DNA from: Gambelia wislizenii
Taxonomy: Eukaryota > Chordata > Lepidosauria > Squamata > Crotaphytidae
Reading direction: 5' to 3'
Length of the DNA stretch: 64,000 nucleotides
Assembly: GCA_030847615.1 (NCBI GenBank)
Contig: JAUMIR010000001.1
Span: 68,275,501 to 68,339,500, forward strand
The translations under genes and the position numbers were made by a program. Below the pieces are notes generated by a model. It was not told the DNA's origin and made no database searches. It saw nothing but the letters and a program-made list of their open reading frames with translations. Positions 53,541 through 64,000 of the stretch are shown here, one piece after another (the stretch's first letter is position 1; each line of letters starts with the position of its first letter).

Positions 53541-54208
53541 AAAGTAACTTAATGCTCTGTTCAGGTTTGTGATTATTAATCTTCAAAGAATTCATGTGGT
53601 TTTTTTAAAGCACAGCTCCAAATCTGGTTAAATATATATCCTTTAAAGGTTCATAGTGCAGACCTTGGATTGCTTTGGAGTATCAGGTCTTTCAGTGGAA
53701 AAAATGTTGAATTTTCTAGTATGTGCAGGCTATTCTAGTATGTGCAGCCTTCAGGCGACCACTGGAAGTTTAGCATGGAAGAGACAGAACAGAGGCTTGG
53801 ATGACCCCTCCCCTCATACATTCAAAGCACAGATGAAGGAACTGTCTTGACCCGTGATAGCTAGCCATATCTTTGGCAGCCACGTGAAGGAACTGTTGGA
53901 ATAGTCAGAATTTGCCCCCAATTCACCATCCACAGTAATTGTACCACAGTGCAAAGAAGAACCAGCCTGCCAGGGTTCTTGCACCTGAATATCAGCTTTC
54001 ATGAGGCAGCTACTAGGGGGCTTTAGTGCCTCCCCTAACTACAAATACCAGAATTGCTTAAGATGGAGCCATGTTGGTTAAACTGGGATTGAAGTGCTAT
54101 AATTGTGTAGTGTGCAAGAGACCCCAGATGTAGCTATGCTGCATATTTGTTCTTGTTTCCCATCCTTACTGCTTTTGACTTACCTTTGCCTTTATATGCT
54201 ATAAACAA

Positions 54209-54240
<32 letters not shown>

Positions 54241-57024
54241 TTAAGCCATCCTTTCTTTGTACAATACCGGGGTGGTGTGCAAGCATAGCTAAACATATAA
54301 ACTATAAGGTAATTACCCCCCCCCCCAAATATCTCATTAAAGCAAAGAACAATTTAAAAAAAGACTAAACCCTCCAGTTAAAAGGCCTTTGTGAACAAAA
54401 AGGTTTTGAGCTGGTGCTGAACTGAATGCAGCCTTGGCACCTTCAGTGAAGATATTCTGTAACTGTGGCACAAGTGAAAAGCCTCAGTGCCTCTTGCTGA
54501 TAGATTGTATTTTAGAGTTTTGAAAAGTTAAGCTTTTGGCATTACAAACCCTCAGATCCCCTGGCAAACTTGTCCACTGGCAATGTGGGCTAAGGAATTT
54601 GTGTAGTATGTGGGGAAATAATTATTTGTAATGTAAAACAATCTTGTGTACCCCATTCACATTCTAAGATAAGTCTAGGTTTTTTCCCTGCATGCTTCTG
54701 TTCTCCCAAACTCCCTTTCTCTTATTTCACTGGGCACTTCCAGCCAACTGGAGTGCTGGGTCATTCAACACATGACCTAATTTAAATTTTATTGCTCTTT
54801 GGGAGACTTCTTTAAGTTAGAGTCTCCATGCGGCTGTAGCCATCTTTATCTTTTCTTCTCCATCTTTATCTTATGCCATCTTATATAGCCATGCTGCTGC
54901 TATGAAGCCATGCCATGATGTTCGTTTTTCAAATCACCATGTAGCCTTCTACCGCTAAAGGCTGGGTGAGTCTTTCTACCCTAAATCCTCCTGGTTAGTT
55001 AGGAACACTCTTTTAAAAGTTTGTTTTAGTATGTAGATTGAGATTGATATACCTTCAGTAAACTTTTGATTTGCATTTTTAAACTGACTCCTTTGTTTTT
55101 GTAATGAGTCTAATTCAATGGGTGATCAGATCACAGACCTCAGAATACACTTTTAAATGTTAATTGAGTTTGTCTGCATTCTTAAGTGGCACTCTGCATG
55201 AATTTGAAAGTAAATGATTTTAACTCCTTTTTTAAAGAAGATATTTTTTATCGCTTTTTAAAAGGACTAGATATTGGAATTTTTTAATACATTCATATTT
55301 TAAGACTAATTCCTCCTACAATTTGGAGAGGCACAATAAAACAGGTAGCTGTCACAAGCTCTAAACTTACCAAAGGTACTTCGAGAAAAGTCTCCCTGAA
55401 AACCCTAAGTCATATAGGGGAAGGAGCTCTTTTATACTTTGTATGGGGTACGTGTGCTGGTACATGCCAGGGGGCTTTTCATATGTGTGTGGATATAGGT
55501 TGAGCAGAGTGGAGCTATGCGGCATGATCCCTCCCACATGCTTTCAGTGCACAGTCATGTGAAACCGGTTCTAGCATTTCTTGCACAGTTATGACTATGT
55601 AGGAGGCTGAGAATTCATAATGCCCACTATAATTTGTATATACCTTCTGTAATTGAAGAGGGAGTAAAATGGAAAATTGCCAGTAAGCTCTTGTTATTTG
55701 AGTAGATGTGAAAGCAGGAGGGCTCTTAAGAAAATCCTCTTGACATTTTGCAAGAGAAGGGCAAAAAGCCCTGTTGTGTCAGACTTCATTGAACAGTTTG
55801 ACAAGACTTCCCATGGATTAATATTTTTAGTTAAAAATCTTGAATCTTCACTTTTCTGTTGCACGGTATATGCGTATACATAGTCTTTGAACATAAGATT
55901 GTGAATCTCAGCCGTCACATGGAGGGGTCTTCAAAACCCATGTCTTTTATCGTTTTATTTTAACATTTTATTTTCTATTTTAACATGCAGTATGTTAATA
56001 ACCACAAGGCAGAGATCTTCCTTATTATTGTGATTTAAAAACAAACAAAAAACCTCAAGATTTCTTAATTTACTGTGCTAGTTTATTTATGTCTTTTGGT
56101 AGTGTACAACCTGGACTTTCATTAACTGCAGTGGCAAATATTTTTTCTTTTCTGTCATCACTGATACATAAAAGCTGAGCCAGGAGGAGTGTTCGTTGTG
56201 GGTTCAGTTTATGGTTACTGAAATGAAGATACCTGAGGATCTCAGAAGCTAATGCAGATCTAAATACAGTACTTTGTATTTATTTAGCATTACTGCCAAT
56301 TCTTATATATGGGGGAATTCTGGGAATTGCAGTCCACAGAGGGGACTTTCCTGAATTCTGGCTGGGATGAACACTACATCACTCTGGTTCTTATAGCTTG
56401 CATGAATTTGCAAATGTAATCTCTAGTTTGGATAATATATTGGCTCTGGCAGACTGATGTAGAAATATCATTTTTTTCTCTCCTTTTTGGATGAGGCTTT
56501 ATACTTTCCCAACCACACTTAACTTGGAAGCTGTTATGGGTAAAAGCCCTGCTTACACTCAGTTGAGCATTGCTGGGTTCACATCTCAAGTCTGGGTTTT
56601 TAAGATCAAATTCTCACATGCTTTTCCTGTGTGAAAACTGCCACCAGATTGAAAAGGGTAATGAAGACCCAATAATGCATGAAGAATGGTCATCAACATG
56701 TGGCTTCCCAATCTACAGTTTTCGCTGGCTGGAATGTTGTTTTCTTTTTCATGAACAGAAAACAGTGCCTGTGTAGGACAAATGCATCTTGGAAATCTAT
56801 TCCTTTCTTTGAATTAGTAGTGAGTGTACTCAGAGACTATTTGAATCTGTCCCTGTGAAATTCAAATATTCTTATGAGATGCTTGGTGTGCACCTAGGCG
56901 CCTAAAACTAAACTATTTTAGTTTGATTACACTCTGTGTTGATTGCTCTGGAGGATGACCTCCTGGTTTTTATGGTTTGCCTGTGCACTGGGGATGATGG
57001 GAGAATGTAGGGGTGCCTCAGAAC
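53541..57024. other. NFKBIE intron, no exon recognised
   Basis: Half of a palindromic MITE near 53,990-54,125 (CTCCCCTAACTACAAATACC, AATTGTGTAGTGTGCAAGAG), a (CT)n tract at about 54,210-54,236, and A/T-rich sequence from 55.0 to 56.2 kb. Short open frames show no domain. Confidence 0.45.
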
Positions 57025-57257
57025 CACCATGGGGTAGTGGTCTGAGTGTTGGATTATGACTGGAGACCAGGGTTTGAATTTGGACTTAGCCATGGAAACC
57101 CACTGGGTGACCTTGGGTAAGTCACAGAGACTTTCAGCCTCAGAGGAAGGCAAATCCCCACTGAATAACTCTTGCCAAGAAAATCCTGTGATAGGTTACC
57201 TGCGGGTCACCTTATGTTGGAAATGACTTGAAGGAACACAATAACAACAGCAACAGT
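57025..57257 (+). repeat. tRNA-derived SINE
   Basis: ACCATGGGGTAGTGGTCTGA, GACCAGGGTTTGAATTTGGA, CACTGGGTGACCTTGGGTAA, tail GAAGGAACACAATAACAACA. Confidence 0.75.
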
Positions 57258-57329
57258 TACAGTACTCGCAGGTGGAGGTAGGTAGGACTAGCTGGTTGAG
57301 TGAAAGAGTGGTAAGATATTAGAAGAACA

Positions 57330-58830
57330 AGGACTCTTTTGGTCCTTTCCTGCCCCCAACCAACAGGACTTTGGTTGGCTTGTTAAGTTGCCCTCTGGTC
57401 TAAGGATGCTGCTTGTTAATGCCAGGTCAGTGCATAATAAGACAAGTATCCGTGAGTAGACAAAGATGCTAGCCTATAGAAAAAGATGCCAACCTGTTAC
57501 ATATCACCATGACCTGTCTGGGTGACTTGGGAGGTGTTGAATTGTCCTAGCTCTGTCGACCTGAGTTTATAGTGTAGCTCCCCAGATATTGGAAAACTAA
57601 TTTTTTTGGACTACAGCTCCCATGGCCACCACTATGCTCAAGTACCAGACTTGAATGTCTGTTCCTGGAGTTGGGACAGAGAGATGGGTTAGTGTTTAGG
57701 ATGGCATACCAAACACCCACTACCCATCATTCTTCTTGCCCAAGCTGGCTGAGGAGGTCTCAGGTCTTGGGGGATTTCAACACTTATAATGGGAAAGACT
57801 TAAGGAGACCAGTTCAGGACTTTCACAGACAACCATGGAGGTATCTTGGTATGTTAGTGGCTTGAGACACTCTGCAGGGCACGTTCTTGATAAGACATTT
57901 TCAACTCAGTGGGAGGCTGGAGTTAGGGAGTGTTCTCTGAGACCTTGATGTCAGCCAGCTTCCTGGTGAAAAGAGATAGTAGATTGGCTAAGATGGTCTG
58001 TGCTTGGAAACTTACAGAACCTGAGGTATCCCTGAGTGGTCTGGGGGTTTCTGGCACATACTGTGGTTGCCATTTCTTGTCAAAGTGCTGATCTCACTAT
58101 GGAATGTGGTGATGAAATTAGTTATGGAAGTGATTTCTTCCAAGTGTCTTCCCCATAGCTGTAGTGCTCAGCTGGTTAACTGGTTAACTGGGCATCTGCA
58201 TGCTTTGAAATGTGCAGGATGATTGGAACACAGATGGTACAGATGTTATAGCAGCTTAACTAAGCAGAGGTCATAGTGTATTACTGTGCCTACATTTTGG
58301 CTGTGTTGGCAGCCAGGTGGGTGTACTTCTCTGCTTCTGTTGCATCCTTGTTTAGCCATGCAGCAGAGTTTTCCAGGGGCAAGATTAATTACTAAGATTA
58401 GACTGCACGGGTGGGGAGGTTGTAGTGGACTCTTTGGAGGTCTAACGGGATGGTGCAAACCACCTGAGGATACAGTTTATGTTGAACGAGGCAGTTGCTT
58501 TGGAGGTGTGTGGAGCTTGCTTTAAATATACAGTATATGTATTTATGTATTCAATATCCTGACTTTCTCCCAGGAGTGAACTCAGTCCAGCTGTGCAGGA
58601 TCAGTTTAAGTTGATGCAGATAAAGTGCTTGACAGGGATTTTCCCAAACAGTTGTATTCTAAATCTTTGCCAATCTTGGCTGTTATCAACTAACATCAAT
58701 TCTTCAGGAGTTGCACTGGGTGCGTATCAGCTTCCTTGTCCAGTTCAAGATGCTGTTGCTCACCACGGAAGCCCTAAGCAGTGTGGGATCAGTGCTCTTT
58801 CCTCTGTGAACCTATGTTTGTGTTAAAATA
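57330..58830 (+). pseudogene. Decayed L2-like LINE (endonuclease and RT remnants)
   Basis: Near 57,410-57,450 translation gives LLVNARSVHNKTSIRE (first endonuclease block of L2/Rex-type elements), near 57,765 GDFNTYNGKD (the GDFN block), and near 58,690-58,800 LHWVRISFLVQFKMLLLTTE, matching the L2 RT C-terminal block. Frames and stops are many; the RT palm is barely visible. It lies within NFKBIE intron 1. Confidence 0.6.
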
Positions 58831-60282
58831 TTCAGGGAAAGTTCTTCTTCAAGTACCCCGATAGGGGAAATATGTGATATGACAAGGGAGAAATCCTCAG
58901 TTGTGGTACCCAGTTGGTGGGATACTTTTCCCATAGAGCTGGGGTGGGAGAAGTGTGGCTCTTTGGATGTTGTCGGACTGCAAGTGCCAGTATTCCTGAC
59001 CATTGGCTATACTGGCCAGAGCTGATGGGCGTGTAGCTCAGTAACATCTGGAGATCTAGGCCTGTTTCACCATTGATATATGACTGGCACTGGCACTCAT
59101 TTTCAGTGCTAGGTGTTTGTCTGTTTTACTATTTTGATTGTTCCTCAGTTGTTTAATTATGAGGATTTTAAAAATTGTTTGCTCTTTTTTATTTTAATTT
59201 TGGTTATATTCATTGTTTTGCACTTTGGTATCTTCTGCAAGAATGAAGGGTATTTAAAAATGGGATGATGCAAAAGCACATTTAGAAGTTCATGCCATTC
59301 ATTATACCTGCTTAGCCTTTCAGATACCTATATTCTAAAATGATCCACACTTGACCCCTTGCTAATACCAAACTGGCTACCAGAGTTAATTGTTTAGTGA
59401 AGGGAGAAAAGTACTATTCAAAACTGTGGAAAAGCTGATGAATTGAAATAACTAAGGGGGAGTGTAGAACTGTCTTCATTCTTAGGGGGAATATTTGATA
59501 CAAAGGTATTGTAAAAGTTACTGCTGGTCAATTTAATTTCTTTGTAGAATAGATTAGTTTGGACAATTTAAGTAATCAGCACAGAGCAAGCATGGAATTC
59601 CCCTCTTTTATTTTTCTGGAGAGGAAATTGTTGATAGGATAAATTAAGTGTTTCCTTCCCCCTTGCTAATACACTCCCGCCTTTATTTTCCTCCTTTTCA
59701 TAGCTCATGTTTTATTAGTGGCTTTTGGATGGACCAAAGGCATGGTGTAAGGCATCTTATTATGTTCTAAATAGAAGAATGGTAGGAACTGTGTGGCCCA
59801 TGAGCTATGTGCAGCCCATCAAGGCTCCCTGTGCAACTCCCACCCATTGCTGGCGGGGGAAAAAACATTGGCTTCAGAATGGAGGCTAATGTCTCCAGAT
59901 ATAGGCCTAATTTTCCATTTTTAAGGCAATGTCAGGGCTACTGGCCCATTCTTTAGGCCCAGAATAGCTTTCCCCACTCTCAAACTAGAAATGACCATCT
60001 AGTCAACTTTTGTTTTTGGAAAAATGGGTGAGTACATCCCTCAGAAGTCTGGGGTATGGAACATTGGGTGGGTATAGCCCCTTGACCCTCCATAGCTGTC
60101 CACACCAGAAGCAGAATAAGGAGCTAGATTCTGACTAATCTTTTCGAGTTCTAGGCCCCTATATTGATCTCCCTTGGCTCATGGCTGGCTTCTTATACTA
60201 AATGCAGGGCTGTCATAGCGAAGAAAGTTTTTGCCTTTCCCAAGGATCTTCTGGTGGGCAGTAGACCACTGAGTGTGAACTA
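58831..60282. other. NFKBIE intron, no exon recognised
   Basis: A hAT MITE trace at about 58,935-59,060 (TGGATGTTGTCGGACTGCAA, GCTCAGTAACATCTGGAGAT). The rest is A/T-rich and unique-looking. Confidence 0.45.
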
Positions 60283-60493
60283 CTGTTGGCCCTCAGTATC
60301 CACTGATTTAACCATCCATGGCTTGAAAATATTCAAAAACAAAAATTCCAAAAAGCAGATCTTGATTTTCCATTTTATGTAAGGGGCACCATTTTACTAT
60401 GCCATTGTATATAATGAGACTTGAGCATCCATGGATTTTGGTATCCACTGGAGGTCCTGGAACCAAACCCCAATGGATACCAAGGGCCCACTG
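60283..60493. mobile_element. Tigger-type MITE
   Basis: TA|CTGTTGGCCCTCAGTATCC at the left, GGATACCAAGGGCCCACTG|TA at the right, with GGCTTGAAAATATTCAAAAA and ACCATTTTACTATGCCATTG inside. Confidence 0.8.
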
Positions 60494-60589
60494 TACTGCC
60501 TAGATAATATCCCCATCAAAATATTCTGTATCACTTTGTCTCTCAAAAATGAGTGGCAAGTTTTGTGTTGGAGACTGGTTAGAAACAGA

Positions 60590-60718
60590 GCTTAGAAAGT
60601 TTCTTTTGAGGTTACAGTTCTCAGACTCTCCCAGCCAGCATGACTACTGACCCAACTGGCTGAGGGATTCTGGCATTTGTAGTCCAGAAAAGTAACCTTT
60701 CCTAAGCTCTGTTTAGAA
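60590..60718. mobile_element. Small palindromic MITE
   Basis: AACAGAGCTTAGAAAGTTTC at the left and CCTTTCCTAAGCTCTGTTTA at the right are inverted. The middle is CCCAGCCAGCATGACTACTG. Traces of the family occur near 44,600-44,670, 46,745-46,800 and 51,170-51,265. Confidence 0.65.
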
Positions 60719-62204
60719 ACATTGATAGGGACCTATAGGAGTGCATGGGACTTGGAGCTTGAAGGCCTGGTTTGGATCTGGTTTCTCAAGGTACAGATTT
60801 AACAGATAGCATTCTTAGCTAGAGTTTCCAGAGACTGCAGGATAGATTAACACTTGCTTTACACAGAATTTGTAGGAATTTATTTATGATGTCTGATAAT
60901 GATAATGTCCAAGTAGTGTGAGCAATTTATTTATATAACTTTCTTGCTTTTTGCCCATGTCAGCACTGGGTTGTGTAATGGACAAGTGTGAATGTGGTAG
61001 GAGAAAGTGAATTGCATAAGCAGCTCTTGCATAGTAAAGAAGGCCCCAAGACTGAAACTGTTTTTCTCTTCTAATTGCACCAGATTTGGGAGTAGAGGAA
61101 TGGAAGCTTTAAGCATATCCTGGATATAGGGTTATTCCCTAGAAGGTGTGTACTCAGTACTTCTGTGAAGTGAAAAGGGAACAATATAAAATCCAGGCCA
61201 AGGCCAAGTAAACAGCTGCTGAAGTTTTCCTCCCCACGCCTTCTTGCCTCGTGACATGCATGTTCTGGGACTTCCCATTTTAGACACCAAAATATCCCTA
61301 TTCCTTCTCTTTGTAAGTGCACAGGGGACACATTTCTCCCATGAATCATGTTCAGAGCTGTGTGTGCAGCTCTGCACTGGAAAAATAAATAAAAATTCTG
61401 CACCAAGGTAGTCCAAGTTCTGCCCAAGAAAGTCAAATTATGTGACCTCTATAAATAGTGCAAGTAAAGTTTTCATTCACTTGTTTACCATATATAATTC
61501 TGTCTCTTTAAGCCAGAAGGAGAAAGAGTTAGGTACTATGGAGGGCAATGGAGCCACCTTCTTGAGGTGTCCTTCTCAGTCCTTTTCTTAACTCCCTCTT
61601 CAATTAAAAAAAAGTAGTTTTGATTAGTTTAGTTTTTATATTCTAACACGTGTTGACCATGTTTTTTAGTTCCTACTTTTGGAGCAAATAAAAATTAGAA
61701 ACTATTATTTCTTAATGGAAGCTTAGATTCTCAATTCCTCCCCGCCACTTGGAGCCAGATTTTGTACTTGTGTGGTGTATTTGTGGAAGACACACAGCCT
61801 TTGTTCATGCCTGTGACTTGGCATTCATGAGAAACGCTCCCTCATCTGACAGAATTTGAAAGTGTCTGAAAGTTTAACACACCCACCCACACCCAATTTG
61901 CTTAGTTGATAAGTAGGGTGGTTTGCATAATTCCATTTTCTCGGCTGCAAAGCAGGGTCTCATCTCTAGATGTTTACATACAGGCCATCCACCACTGAGG
62001 TGATAAAGGAGCATATGACTGACAGGGGCCCATTTTGTCAATGTGGGTTTCTTAGACCTAGCCTTCATGTAAAGCCAAATGACATGGAGGATTCCTGAGG
62101 TGGTGGAGTGAGCTTTTATACTCCAGGCAGATCATGCCGTTTTTAATGATACTGTTTTTAAAGGAAAATCCATTGGCAAGTAACAGTAGCATGGTGTGTG
62201 TGTA
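60719..62204. other. NFKBIE intron, no exon recognised
   Basis: No ankyrin-like exon, no element ends. Minus-strand open frames near 61,071-61,436 show no domain. Confidence 0.4.
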
Positions 62205-62356
62205 ACACATTCAGGCGTAGCCGTGTTGGCCATGTAGCAAAACAAAATCCAAAATCCACAAAAAAGTGATACCTTTATTAGCCAACCAAATGCAGAATGC
62301 AAATACAAGCTTTCAGAGCTCTACTGGCTTCTGCATCAGGCAAAAGATGTCAAAAA

Positions 62357-62392
<36 letters not shown>
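62205..62392. repeat. Interspersed repeat with (AAAG)n tract
   Basis: CATTCAGGCGTAGCCGTGTT, TTTATTAGCCAACCAAATGC, ACAAGCTTTCAGAGCTCTAC and TGGCTTCTGCATCAGG follow the pattern of a widespread reptile repeat. About nine AAAG units follow. Confidence 0.55.
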
Positions 62393-62393
<1 letters not shown>

Positions 62394-64000
62394 GACAACG
62401 TCAGAGTCACAGGTCTACATGTTACTTCAGATATTACGGTACTTGTGTTGTTCAAGTGAGGGGTCTTAAGCAGGCAGAGGCTTAGCCCACTCTCTGCTGT
62501 CCTGATTTTCTATTTATAGAGTGGTTTTAACCCAAGTTTATCATGAAAATGTGATAAACTGTTTACCATTAGCATAGGCCATTCTGCCATCACATTTTAT
62601 TGTTTATGTAGATAAGGCCCCATCTCCTCCATTTCCTTTGCAATGAGATAGCTGCTGCTACTACTTTAGTAAAGGTGCATATTAATATCTTGTGCTACCA
62701 TCACTAGATGCTTTATAGCAGTTTTCCCCGGTGGTAATCTTTCAGTGTTTTGGACAACAATCCCCATGTTGTTTGGGTTTATGAGAATAATAATTTGAAA
62801 TGTCTTGAGGGTACTAGGGAAGGCTGTGTTATACTTACATACATAGGCAGGCATGCCCCCAAAGGGGCTTATCTAATCATATGGTTTGGTTTCATGCCCC
62901 TCTGCTGAAGAATGAAGAAACGGGAACCACATGGGACAGGTGCAGTGGTGTGGTTCCTGTTTTCATCCACTGAGTGACTTGAGACCAGATCATGTGGAAG
63001 CAGCTACCATTCTGAACAAGTAACCTTTGACTGCTATTTGCGGAAATCTATCTATTTTAATGCTGAAACTGCCAGACTGCATCCTCTCTAAATCTTCCTG
63101 GAGCTTAAGATAGTCCAGCCTTCCTTTAGAAAGGGAATGGCTGTCCTTGTTAGTTGTTGTGGGAAAATCTTGGGAGTAGTGGCTTGGTAGAAGTCCCAGA
63201 GAATCCCCTTTTACCTCCTCACACAATTGAACAGATAAAAGCAGCAATGGTTAAAGTTCAATTCAGATTGCTTTGGCCCCGCTTTTGAGAGCACTTAATC
63301 TGCTGTAGAGAACAAGGAATGATAAACCTCTAGCCGTGCAGAGAGATTATAGAATATCTGCAAAGATAAACTTGCAAAATGTGTGTAAACAAAGAGAAAG
63401 TGAAACGGTAGGGCTCTGGCACCAGACAGGACATTAAGAACGTTGAAGGTACCCACTTGGATCTCTGACCAAAGACTGCTGTCTGGTCCTGCTCCCTCAG
63501 AATCAGCACATTAATACAGTAATACTTTTCCACCTGTGTTCCTCAGAGCCATACTATCTCTGGTACAATATGACCGCCATTTCTAGTAGCAATGGTTAGC
63601 CTCTTTTTTTCCAGGAATTTTTCTAATCCCCCTTTAAAGCTGTCCTGAGGTTGACAGGTATTGACAGTTTTAGATGTGGTATCAGATTCAGGTAAATGAG
63701 AGTCTTTCCTTTGTTTCCTCTTTAAGAATACCTGGTATGCTATTTTGAGCTTTCCATTGGATTGAGAATATTCAGCAGTTACCTTAAAGGCTGTTGGTTC
63801 TAACAACCTTCTTATGGACAGAATGTGTTGCCAAATTATTGGAACTTCTTGGACTTTTTTTTTGGTAATTTTGTTTGTATGGGGGGGGAATAACACTAGA
63901 GCGTTTTCTGTAAAAATTAATAATTTAAGCTACTATAACATCTGTTGAATTTTGTGAATTAATTAATTCTAGAAGTTCCATTTTGCATTAGGTTCCTCTC
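62393..64000. other. NFKBIE intron, no exon recognised
   Basis: A minus-strand open frame at 63,543-63,896 has no recognisable domain. If NFKBIE is intact, its second exon lies beyond the window. Confidence 0.4.

Noticed and set aside
63543..63896. 117-codon minus-strand frame as an exon or small gene
   Set aside because: Moderately protein-like in composition but with no domain I recognise and no splice context. Left unannotated.
42851..64000. A second NFKBIE exon with ankyrin repeats
   Set aside because: I looked for the HLAV/ALHLA-type ankyrin pattern following an acceptor and found none that I could support.

Overview
This window reads as a vertebrate nuclear chromosome segment, most likely from a squamate reptile and probably an iguanian lizard. 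The evidence is the repeat content: CR1 LINEs with the tail containing GAATCATAGAAT, L2-like, Tx1-like, Vingi-like and RTE/BovB-like LINEs, tRNA-derived and 5S-derived SINEs, a BED-finger hAT transposon, many Tigger- and hAT-type miniature elements, and Ty1/copia and Ty3/gypsy relics. There are no prokaryotic features, tRNA genes, rRNA genes or CRISPR arrays. The species assignment is inference.

Only one host coding exon is recognisable: exon 1 of NFKBIE (IkappaB-epsilon) at 42,459-42,850 on the plus strand. It lies in a CpG island, carries the DSGIAS phosphodegron, and ends at a canonical GTGAGT donor. No ankyrin-repeat exon follows before 64,000, so intron 1 appears to exceed 21 kb.

Layout. 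0.3-6.2 kb: a Myb/SANT-like relic, a minus-strand copia element split by a Tx1/L1-like LINE, and RTE, CR1 and SINE fragments. 6.8-10 kb: a Tigger element with an internal minisatellite and a CR1 cluster with a 284-bp-arm inverted repeat. 11.7-16 kb: Tigger and CR1/L3-like pieces, then a gypsy integrase relic carrying a hAT miniature element. 17-26 kb: a near full-length CR1 (ORF1 esterase plus ORF2) with two nested DNA elements, a 5S-derived SINE and several MITEs. 27-38 kb: L2 tails, a 2.7-kb hAT with 8-bp target duplications, a 333-bp near-perfect palindrome, and copies of a promoter-like MITE. 38.5-42 kb: a Vingi-like LINE and nested Tigger/hAT elements running up to the NFKBIE promoter. 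43-64 kb: NFKBIE intron 1, filled with MITEs, SINEs and L2 fragments.

The most interesting signal is a dispersed family of about 0.4-0.9 kb elements (six copies, near 17.3, 27.1, 35.9, 37.0, 47.9 and 49.5 kb). Their interior resembles a portable promoter and first exon: a CCAAT box, a GC box in several copies, a YY1-like/Kozak GCCGCCATG-type motif, a short reading frame and, in two copies, GTAAGT. A second is a set of three inverted-repeat elements sharing the same 12-bp terminus over unrelated interiors. One of them is the GC-rich palindrome at 34.15-34.48 kb.
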